Shown here: piece by piece, positions 56,561 to 64,000 of the stretch
Numbering within the stretch: the first letter of the stretch is position 1
How the letters are laid out: every line of letters begins with the position of its first letter
Assembly: GCA_023213395.1 (NCBI GenBank)
Contig: CM041465.1
Span: forward strand, 162,633,741 to 162,697,740
DNA: 64,000 bases
From: Cycas panzhihuaensis
Taxonomy: Eukaryota > Cycadophyta
Direction: 5' to 3'
Notes under the pieces: generated by a model
The model's database searches: none
Told to the model about the DNA's origin: nothing
The model's input: the letters and a program-made list of their open reading frames with translations, nothing else
Position numbers and translations under genes: made by a program

Positions 56561-57546
56561 ATCCATTCGATGACCTTCCCTAATGGGATGGTTAAATTTA
56601 ACAGATTCACCAAATCTTCCATTAGTAATAACTTTTGTAGGAATCCTTTCATTTTTGGGTTCCCTCTTGGGTTTTCTTGCATTGTTGTTTCTTCTATTTT
56701 CTTATTCTTCCTTCGGTATACTTGTTTAACTTCTGGGTTCCCTAGGGGTAACGATTTGAGTCCTTCTTGTGTGGCTTCTTCTAATGCTTTCTTTACAGTG
56801 GCAAAACGATCAACTTCTATTTTAGGGTTAGGATAATCATCTTTGTTTCTCCGATTCTGTAAGTTAACATTTTTTGGAGATTTAGGGATGATTGTCACTC
56901 TGTTTAAGGTTTTTCCCTTGCCTTTGCATTCTTTGGTGGTGTGAGTGCTCGGACCACAGTTCTTACACAAGTATGGGCACCCTTTCTAAACTTTTGCTAT
57001 TGGACAATCAGACTTTCAGTGTCCATACTCCAAACATATCAAGCATCTTCCCAATGGAGGCTTTTTTCTTGGGTTTTCTGATTGGGTTCGGGCTGTGTAT
57101 ATTGCACAAGTGTTCATACTGTTTCTCCCTCGCCCTCTCCCCCGGGCAATGGAACCTTTAGTGTTAAAATAACAATCACATGTGTTGTGTGTTCCTTGGT
57201 CGCAGACATGGCACCAAGCGTTTTGTTTTTGGTTTCTTGCATTACATTCGCATTCCTTGGTGGTATGGGTGCTTTCTTCACAAATATAGCACCATTTCTC
57301 TATTGGAGGTTCTTTTCCCCGATGTGTTTTGAAATCTTCCCTTGGATTATCTTGTTGTAATTTTAACCTGGCTACTTCTTTCCATAAGGCTTCTACCTCT
57401 GTGCTTTCTTCTGTCTTTGTCATTTGGAAGAGAGGTCTATTCAAATTTTGGGTTTTCAGCTCATTGATCTCCTCTTTTAATCTCATCACTTGAGGATCAT
57501 ATGCTATCCTTTTCGTGTCTATCTCCTTTTCGAAATCCAAGGCCAA
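56561..57546 (-). pseudogene. Gypsy-7 Gag nucleocapsid region with four zinc knuckles
   Basis: Same minus frame throughout with two stops. CCHC boxes in order: CYICEESTHTTKEC, CHVCDQGTHNTCDC, CLICLEYGH-x-KSDC (stop at x, 57016-57018) and CKNCGPSTHTTKEC near 56967. Spacing is C-x2-C-x4-H-x4-C each time. A GRGRGR tract lies between boxes 2 and 3. Box 1 and box 4 share STHTTKEC, suggesting internal duplication. Lys-rich linker follows to the protease. Confidence 0.88.
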
Positions 57547-58656
57547 CTCCTATGCATGCTTGTATGATTTCAATGGGTGGGATGCCATTGCATTCCTTAA
57601 CTTAGTGTTTAATCCATTCACGAAAAAAGTGAACATGCTTAAATCCGTAATTTTCTCATTGTTGGTCATGGCGGCAACAACCATGTCTATTCTGCTGATA
57701 TAGGTCAGGACTGACTCTTCGGATTTTTGCTAGATTTCTCTCAATGTTAATTCAATGATATCATTGTTTATATACTTCAAAAATCTTATTTCAAACTCTT
57801 TTTTTATTTCACTCCATGATTTATTCTGGTCTAGTTGCTTGTACCATGGCAATGGTACACCTCTTAGTGAGTATGCGAATCTTTCTTTGATTTCACCTTC
57901 ATCCATAATTTTCTCGAGGTTAATCAATCTTTGGAATAAATAGATATATTCAGCAGCATCGGTCGAGTCATCAAAGATGAGTTTCCCAAACTCCCTATGA
58001 TGTGCCATTGTAAGCTTCTCTTCCTCTTCTTTCTTTTGAGGTGGAACTGTTATTTTCTCTTCGGAGAACTTCTTATAAAGTCTCCTTGGTGGTGTTTCTT
58101 CCCTACTATTCTCCTTCCCAAATAAAGGATTGCGTATTGGCGATTTTAGTTGAATAATCCTTGGTACTCCCGGTATTTCTGCTACTACCGGGGTTGTTAT
58201 TATATATGATTGATCTTTGTTTCCCTCTGGTGGATCTTCAAAAAATTGTCTGATCAAGTGGTTTTCCTAATGTGCCTGGGACCTTCCTCCACCTTTTCCT
58301 CGTTACTACTCAGGTCCTTCAGAGTAGAGTCCAAGCTTTGTTCCGTTTCAAGATTATTAGTTTCTTCTTCCTCTTGTTTCATCTCCTTCCCTTCATTATA
58401 ATATGTTCTTGGAGCAGGTGTGATTGACATGGGCTCCCCTTGGCCTCTATTTTTTATTCCTCAAGGTGTTTGGGCTCCACTGGCCTTGAATCCTTCCATT
58501 GACTCATTCTGGCCTTCGTTCTTTTTAATACTTAATCTCCTTGCTCTCCTTATTTTCTTTTCTCAGGACCATCTTAGGGCTCTCTGCCTGCTTGATTCTG
58601 GTATCTCTGAAGGTTTTGCTTGTGACTCTTCTGTCTTTGAAGGTCATTTAGGTGGC
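57547..58656 (-). pseudogene. Gypsy-7 gag, N-terminal and capsid part
   Basis: Probable start at 58656 (MPPK, as in MPPR of Gypsy-3), early stop, Glu/Lys-rich N-terminus. Then 57730-58257 with REFGKLIFDDSTDAAEYIYL, FAYSLRGVPLPWYKQLDQNK and SWSEIKKEFEIRFLKYIN, a standard Retrotrans_gag domain. A frame break near 57727 precedes the nucleocapsid part. Confidence 0.87.
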
Positions 58657-58770
58657 ATTTGAAGGTCCCCTTAGTTGTCCAGGCTTAGTTAGAGCTTGCC
58701 ATCACTATGACAGCCAGGGTGACTTGTATTTTGCACATGAATTTTCCAGTTTTTCTTCCCTCCACTTAAT

Positions 58771-59499
58771 GGACTTAGGCAATGGAACCAATGTTAACTT
58801 ATAAATCTGCTCCTACTGCAAATTCTCACTTGTCAAGGGTTTCCATTATAGTCTAGGGTGTGTACAAGTGGTCAACATACATATTCTTTAAGTAATCATC
58901 CACATAAGTCCATAATTCACATGCATTCCACAATAGGTACGCATACTTGTTCACGTAACTCTTTGTATTACATTAGACAATAGTCAAAACGTACACCACT
59001 TGGGGTCCGTTTCGTCTTGACTGGTCAACCGTACTAAATCAAGAACCGTTAGAACTCATTAACTTAGCTCTCACATCCATTCCCACAATTGGATGTGCTT
59101 AAATACACTGTGCATCCCTGTTGAGGAACGATTGCATCTACAGTTGCAACCATTCGTTCCCTGGAACGGATGTGTATTCAGAGTTGTCCGTCCATTCGTA
59201 CGGCTAGCCGCATGTCTCGTTCGTATGGCCATTGTTCCCGTCTTCCGTGTTGCGTTCCTTGTTCGTTCTTTGGTTAGCATATGTTCCTTCTTTCCAACAT
59301 ACGCTCCTGCACTGTTCCATGCGTTCCTGCACTGTTCCATACGCTCTTGCACTGTTTCATGCATTCCTGCTGCACAATAGCCATTTCGAACATGGAATGC
59401 ATTCTGTTTTGGCCCTGTTTTGTCCATTTCTAATCTGGAATGCATCTTCTGCTGCTAGTTCCTTTCCTTGAAAGTATGGTGCCACTTTTAGTTACAATA
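58771..59499 (-). repeat. Primer site and 5' LTR of Gypsy-7
   Basis: The primer-site region, 58771-58791, reads TTGGTTCCATTGCCTAAG on the minus strand. LTR 58792-59499 (708 bp), TGTTAACTTATAAATC to AGTTACAATA (terminal CA mutated to TA). Has three copies of the 20-bp GCACTGTTCCATGCGTTCCT-like repeat (about 59308-59368), which accounts for the 20-bp excess over the 3' LTR. Confidence 0.92.
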
Positions 59500-59729
59500 G
59501 AACCCTTGTGGAAAAAACTCACCAGAAAATAATATTATTGATCATATTTTTACAAATCTATCATCTTAACATTACAATGGACCTTAGATCTATATTTATA
59601 GATCCTTAAGTGTCTCAAATAGTTAGGTTTATATTTGTCGGCTCATTACATCATATTATTACATCAACATTATCCATTCATAATAATATCACCACTTTAC
59701 ATTAGTCGGTATGTAATACCACTTCAACA
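59500..59729 (-). repeat. Outer part of Copia-6 5' LTR
   Basis: After the target duplicate GAACC (59500-59504), the copia LTR resumes and ends in ACTTCAACA at 59729. With 34783-34885 it gives an LTR of about 328 bp running TGTTGGG to TTCAACA. Confidence 0.72.
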
Positions 59730-59918
59730 GAATTGGGTTCATGCATTCTATTGATTGGGTGTGCAAACTAGATGACACTATTTATAAGTCATTCTCACTT
59801 GATTTTCAGTGTGGGAGCCAATGTTTCAGGCATGCTAAAAAAGCGAAGCATCCTAAGCATTGTACTTGGTATTGTTTAATGAATTTATTAGTTATGAGAA
59901 AATTTGTGTAATATTTTT
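59730..59918. other. Unassigned flank
   Basis: 189 bp between the Copia-6 LTR and the probable Gypsy-11 LTR. No gene or repeat recognised. Confidence 0.4.
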
Positions 59919-60221
59919 TGTTATCAGTATGCTTGTATGAATGTAGTATGTGCAACATGTGTATGTGAGGACTAACATGTAGCAACGGAGCTATTAAGAC
60001 ACCAAGGACAAGTCAAGAAAGTATGCAAAGACATTCAAGGCCAACTTGAAGCAGACACGTGATCAAGGCTTCAGTGTAGTGATCCAACAGATTAGCCATA
60101 AAGATTATTGGAAGCTTGGCCAATTAGAGGGGGCCAATATCCAAGATTACACACAAGGTGCCCTGTAAGGTGTCTAAAGACAATAAATTGATAAATAAAC
60201 TAATGATGATCCATATATAAT

Positions 60222-60253
<32 letters not shown>

Positions 60254-60348
60254 GTGTCTTTTCATGAAGATATACAAGTTGTTGGCATATCCTCTCATAA
60301 ATAAACAAATAATTAATTAGGGATAATTTCTTAACTAGGCACATAACA
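59919..60348 (-). repeat. Probable 3' LTR of Gypsy-11
   Basis: TGTTAT (59919) and ATAACA (60343-60348) form a 6-bp terminal inverted repeat. The minus-strand purine tract AAGGAGGGAG with a short spacer follows at 60349-60362. The left end is inferred from the inverted repeat only; there is no partner LTR in the window. Confidence 0.55.
60221..60253. repeat. (CA)n-(TA)n microsatellite
   Basis: About 12 CA units followed by ATATATATA, inside the probable Gypsy-11 LTR. Confidence 0.9.
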
Positions 60349-60399
60349 ATACTCCCTCCTTAAAATGCTTTGCCCTCAAAGTATCTTCAAGGCTAGATA

Positions 60400-61500
60400 A
60401 TGCTGGCGAAATTCGTTGGATTCCCACAAAGCATCATCGAATGGTAAACTTTTCCATTTAACCAAGCATTCTAGGATTTGTCTTGAACATAAATTTTTTA
60501 ATGCTTATTTGAAATTGCTTCCAATATTGGGATTAGTTTTCTTTCATCATTACTTCTGGTATTTCAATTTGTTGTGGTATTTTATCTTCTATTTGTCACT
60601 TAAGACATGACACATGGAAAACATAATGAATCCTTACTTTGTTGGGTAATATTAACACGTAAGTGTGTCGCTTGTTTTCCATTGAATTTGATAAGGTCCA
60701 TAGAATTTAGGGGTTAGTTTCCTTTAAGTCAATTTCTTGAGGGAGATTTGTTTGTAAGGTTGGAGTTTAACATAAACCCAATCTCCTACCTGAAATTCCC
60801 TGTCAGCTCAATGTTGATCTACTTGGAGTTTCATTTTTGTGTGGATAGACTCTAACCACTCCTTGAGAATTTGTATAATCCTTTGCAATTGTTGTAAGAA
60901 ATCTTGTATTGTTGGGACCTTATTATAAAGTGAATTGTATTGTTGTAAAGATAGAGGATGGTATCCATATAAGACCATGAAAGGAATCATTCTAATGGAT
61001 GGATGGAAAGTTGTGTTAGACCACCATTCTGCTAAATGAAGCCACCAATGCCACTAGTTGGATTAATTTAAGACAAACCTTTGCAACCACCTCAGTTTGA
61101 CTGTTTATTTGCAGGTGATATGTCGTACACATTGTCAAGTTTGTACTTAAATAACTCCTCCTAAAAATTACTTGTAAATTTTGGATTACGATTGCTAATG
61201 ATGATTTTCAAAAATCTGTAAAATCAAAAAATAGACCTCATTAAAACACTTGCAATTTGTCTTGCATTAATGGTTGATTGAATTTGCATAAAGTGAGTGT
61301 ATTTAGTTAGCCTATCAATGACCACAAAAATACTATCTTGTCCTTTTGACTTTGGAAGTCCAGTTATAGAATCCATAGATATTTCCTCCCACTTTTTGTT
61401 TGGTACATGTTAGGGTTGTAAGAGGTGGGGAGTAGATACATTTTCATTTTGGTTAGTTTGATAGATGTTACACTGCTATAAATTGTTAGGTATCTTTTTT
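60400..61500 (-). pseudogene. Gypsy-11 integrase with chromodomain
   Basis: Minus strand. The chromodomain near 60415-60490 reads QILECLVKWKSLPFDDALWE. 60808-60990 reads MIPFMVLYGYHPLSLQQYNS, then LQVDQH (integrase C-terminal core). 61000-61500 carries scattered core and finger text (EISMDSITGLPKSKGQD). Heavily interrupted. Confidence 0.82.
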
Positions 61501-61644
61501 CATTCCCTTCTAGTAAAAGGATTGACACACCTTAATATAGGTTTTAAAAAACACTGTATGACCTGTTGTGGGAATCGAATGGCTTTTTCTTAGAATTACT
61601 TTTTTAAATTTGGATGTTGGGGTTAGATAAATATAGCCCTTGTA

Positions 61645-62340
61645 CTAGAGGATATCATTTTTCCATTTGTATTTATTATTAAAATGTAATATTCCATCAT
61701 GTAGCCTAGCTATGATGCCTTGAGTTTCCTTATTTTTAACATATTCAGCTTGGATGTCATTAATCCAAGATGGAATGATTGTGGTAGTGGAGCATAATAA
61801 GCAATCTTCATCTTGTCGAGATAAAGCACTGGCCACAGTGTTTTCCTTCCCTTTCTTATAAAGGATCTCAAAGTCAAATGCTTGGATTTTTTTAAGCCAT
61901 TTTTGGTGTTCAAGTGTAAGAGTTTTTTGGTGCAGTAAGCATTTTAGGCTATCATGATTAGTTTAGAGTAAGAATTTACTTCCCAACAGGTATTCTCTTC
62001 GCTTGACTAGTGCATGTGTTATTGCTAGCATTTCTTTATCGTAGGTGGACTTCAATTGTTCGCATGGATTTAACTTCCTACTTTTGAAGGGAATTGGGTG
62101 GCTTTCCTACATAAGAACTGCCCCTATCCCTGTTCTAAATGTATTGCACTCTAAGATGAAAGGTTTTGAGAAATTGGGCATGCTTAGTATCAAAGCAGTT
62201 ATCATGCACTATTTCAAGTAATCGAAGCTTTGTTATGCCTCTTTATCCCATATAAATGAATATTTTTTTAACAAATTAGTCAAGGGATTTGTAATGCAAG
62301 TGCAGTTTCTTATGAATCTTCTATAGTATCCAATTAGACC
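61645..62340 (-). pseudogene. Gypsy-11 RNase H
   Basis: Minus strand: IQAFDFEILYKKGKENTVAS type text near 61815-61900 and ALSRQDEDCLL from 61830. Upstream fragments to 62340 contain an RNase H start with frame breaks. Confidence 0.72.
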
Positions 62341-62960
62341 CAAGAATCGCCATAATTTGGTCACACTTTAAGGGACTAGCCAATTTAAAATAGCTTTGAT
62401 TTTCTTTGGATCCATCTTGACTCCTTTTGCTAATATGATATGTCCTAAATATTCCACTTCTTGTTTTCTAAAGACACATTTGGAGTTTTTTGCATAAAAC
62501 TCATTCTTTTTTAAGGTTTGCAACACCACGTCAATGTGTAATAGGTGTTCACTCCAATTTTCACTAGACACCAAAATGTCATCAACGAAGATGAGCACAG
62601 ACTTTCTTAACCATCGCTAGAAAAAAAATTTCATGATTGCTTGAAAGGTTCTTGGAGAATTTGTCAGATTGAAGAGCATGACACTAAATTCATAGTGACC
62701 AATAAGGGTGTGAAAAGCAGTTATAGGGGCATCTTCAGTACATATGCATATTTGATAGTATCCAAAACATAAATTGAATTTAGTGAAGTAAATAGCACCA
62801 TGGAATTTGTCCAGTAGTTCATTGATTCTTGGAACAAAGAAACTATATTATTAATAGTTATTTCATTTAAAATATGAAAATCTATGCATATGCGAAGCAA
62901 CTCATCCTTCTTTCTTGCTAGGACTACATGGGCCACATATGAGCTCCTACTAAGAGATAT
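62341..62960 (-). pseudogene. Gypsy-11 reverse transcriptase, N-terminally cut
   Basis: Minus strand. 62721-62955: SSYVAHVVLARKKDELLRIC, IDFHILNEITI. 62368-62598: MLIFVDDILVSSENWSEHL (catalytic FVDD) and VEYLGHIILAKGVKMDPKKI. It ends abruptly at the Gypsy-10 LTR. Confidence 0.88.
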
Positions 62961-63544
62961 TGTAGCATTCCAATATATGATCAAAGGTATAGCATATGAC
63001 CATTCAAATCACAGGTCTCTAAACGACGATTCCAACGGTTTAGATGAAAGTCAATTCCGACATATTTGTCAAAAGTTATGACCATTTAAAGTTAGTCTAC
63101 CAGTTTTGGAGAAGTTCTGCCCGAATTCTATTTAAATAGTATTAAGGATAATATCACCCAGTCTGGCCGACTTCTAATTAAAGTATTTTGATCACTATAT
63201 ATAGGAAGTTTGGGCCACATCCCAAACCATCGTCGGAGGTTCTTTTGGTTGCGCATTTTCGGTTCTAGGGCTGCAATTAGCTCGCCCATTTGGGGGCTGC
63301 AGTTTGCAGGGTTCCTTGCCTCGAAGAGGGAAGCTCACTTTTTTAGGAAAGACTAGTATTTTGTTATAATTTTGTTCTATTTTGGTATTATTTGACAATA
63401 AAGATTATTATTTACTTTGGTGGATTCTGTAATTCCTGTTCCTTGTTCATTTTCTTATTGAATAGTATCTAGTTATTGTTTATTGTGGATTATTACATGT
63501 ATTTTTGAGGAAAATTGCTATAAAAGTAGAACTAGATTGCTACA
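62961..63544 (+). repeat. 5' LTR of Gypsy-10
   Basis: 584 bp bounded by a perfect 7-bp inverted repeat, TGTAGCA and TGCTACA. ACTATATATAGG (about 63195-63206) is a candidate TATA box. Confidence 0.85.
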
Positions 63545-63546
63545 AG

Positions 63547-63558
63547 TGGTATCAGAGC
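63547..63558 (+). other. Gypsy-10 primer-binding site
   Basis: TGGTATCAGAGC, an exact initiator tRNA-Met complement, two bases after the LTR, as in Gypsy-4. Confidence 0.88.
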
Positions 63559-63628
63559 TTCGTTTCGAAGGGAAAAGGTAGAGACAAAAGCTCAAAAAGG
63601 TCGATTCAATATTAAAACACATTATGAG

Positions 63629-63695
63629 GTGATTTGTGCTAGTTTTCTTTGACGATATCCTGATCTATAACAAAACATAGGAAGAACACTTGGAA
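63629..63695 (+). pseudogene. RT catalytic-box fragment in the Gypsy-10 leader
   Basis: One frame reads FVLVFFDDILIYNKT, stop, EEHLE, nearly identical to the active-site segment of the Gypsy-4 RT (FVLIFFDDILIYSKTWEEHL). It lies between primer site and gag, where no RT belongs. About 65 bp long; non-coding there. Confidence 0.85.
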
Positions 63696-63717
63696 TAAAT
63701 AAAGCCTAAGGGAAAAT

Positions 63718-64000
63718 ATGGAGACAAATTTTTTTAATTTGGAGGATTATGAGGGCATAAAAAAATGGATAGAAGATTTTGAGTTCACGTCGTCTGAATT
63801 TGAAGAGTATGGACCAATATTAGAAATGATATTGAACGGACAAGCTTATGAGTGGTTAATTAATTGGGCTGAGGAACCTTTTCTATTATACCAGTTTTCA
63901 GAGGCGGCTACCACAGCTTTTAAGAAACATAAGCAGGGTGAGATTCAAGCAGATGAGGAAGGGAAAGAAGAAGACATTAGTAATGAGGAAATCAAACCAG
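63718..64000 (+). CDS. Gypsy-10 Gag-like ORF, open to window end
   Basis: ATG at 63718, no stop for 94 codons. Starts METNFFNLEDYEGIKKWIED; GQAYEWLINWAEEP resembles the Gag capsid A-x-x-WL pattern. The last third is acidic (GEIQADEEGKEEDISNEE). Probably Gag N-terminus; a short or atypical Gag is possible. Confidence 0.65.
   Translation, partial: METNFFNLEDYEGIKKWIEDFEFTSSEFEEYGPILEMILNGQAYEWLINWAEEPFLLYQFSEAATTAFKKHKQGEIQADEEGKEEDISNEEIKP

Larger units (their letters stand above)
34886..59499 (-). mobile_element. Gypsy-7, giant gypsy with extra 3' ORF, hosting two copias
   Basis: 24.6 kb, of which about 10.0 kb is its own. LTRs 34886-35573 and 58792-59499; flanks GAACT (34881-34885) and GAACC (59500-59504) are a near-perfect target duplication. 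Minus-strand order: primer site, gag with four zinc knuckles, protease, a linker with a second Gag-like segment, RT, RNase H, integrase, extra ORF. RT text (RQRPYRMNP, FTDGFSGYN, FLDDW) puts it in the same Tat/Athila-type group as Gypsy-3. Stops are scattered but domains are well preserved. Confidence 0.92.
59919..62960 (-). mobile_element. Gypsy-11, chromodomain gypsy interrupted by Gypsy-10
   Basis: Minus-strand 3' part of a chromovirus: probable 3' LTR, integrase with chromodomain, RNase H and RT up to its N-terminal region, cut at 62960 by Gypsy-10. The remaining part lies outside the window. Many stops. Confidence 0.85.
62961..64000 (+). mobile_element. Gypsy-10, 5' end of a gypsy element running out of the window
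   Basis: 5' LTR, primer site, leader and start of a Gag-like ORF. LTR phrases such as CATTTTCGG, TCTAGGGCTGCA and GTGGTATCAGAGCTTCG resemble Gypsy-4, so the families are related. The left target duplicate would be GATAT (62956-62960). Confidence 0.85.

Noticed and set aside
60221-60253. CRISPR-like or regulatory repeat
   Set aside because: Plain dinucleotide microsatellite; no spaced direct repeats anywhere in the window.

Overview
The window looks like intergenic DNA from a large plant nuclear genome. I see no intact host gene, rRNA, tRNA gene or CRISPR array. Nearly every recognisable coding stretch belongs to Ty1/copia or Ty3/gypsy LTR retrotransposons, mostly decayed. Primer-binding sites of the TGGTATCAGAGC type (initiator tRNA-Met), 5-bp target-site duplications (TSDs) and deep nesting point to a seed plant. 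A gymnosperm is my best guess, but that is inference from style, not proof.

Layout. (1) 1-1221: 3' part of a gypsy integrase. (2) 1222-29603: a minus-strand copia element (Copia-1) split by three insertions: Copia-2 (plus strand, 2535-10180, TSD AGTTT), a small LTR-like insertion (10205-10728) and a 15-kb gypsy (Gypsy-3, minus, 11830-26874, TSD GCCAC). Gypsy-3 itself holds a chromodomain gypsy (Gypsy-4, plus, 14417-20059, TSD ACTAC). (3) 29604-30770: another gypsy integrase tail and LTR, duplicating part of region 1. (4) 30770-32440: a copia remnant (Copia-5), then about 2.3 kb of weakly interpretable DNA. (5) 34783-59729: one LTR of a copia (Copia-6) split by a 24.6-kb gypsy (Gypsy-7, minus, 34886-59499, near-TSD GAACT/GAACC), which carries two full-length minus-strand copias, Copia-8 (37288-43438, TSD GCCAT) and Copia-9 (43497-51921, TSD ATCCA). 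(6) 59919-62960: a minus-strand chromodomain gypsy (Gypsy-11) interrupted by the start of Gypsy-10 (plus, 62961 to beyond the window).

None of the elements is fully coding-competent as read. Copia-2 is closest: its LTRs differ by about 2% by eye, and its RT-RNase H segment is open for 500 codons. The nesting gives a relative order: Copia-1 before Gypsy-3 before Gypsy-4; Copia-1 before Copia-2; Copia-6 before Gypsy-7 before Copia-8 and Copia-9; Gypsy-11 before Gypsy-10.

Points most worth a second look: a host gene fragment resembling phenylcoumaran benzylic ether reductase inside the Copia-2 leader; a 524-bp LTR-like insertion with three copies of its LTR-end/primer-site junction; extra 3' ORFs in Gypsy-3 and Gypsy-7 that share a VTGL motif and a C-terminal coiled coil; a cluster of hairpins with constant 6-nt loops in Gypsy-7; a second Gag-like domain between protease and RT in Gypsy-7; and a piece of RT lodged in the Gypsy-10 leader.
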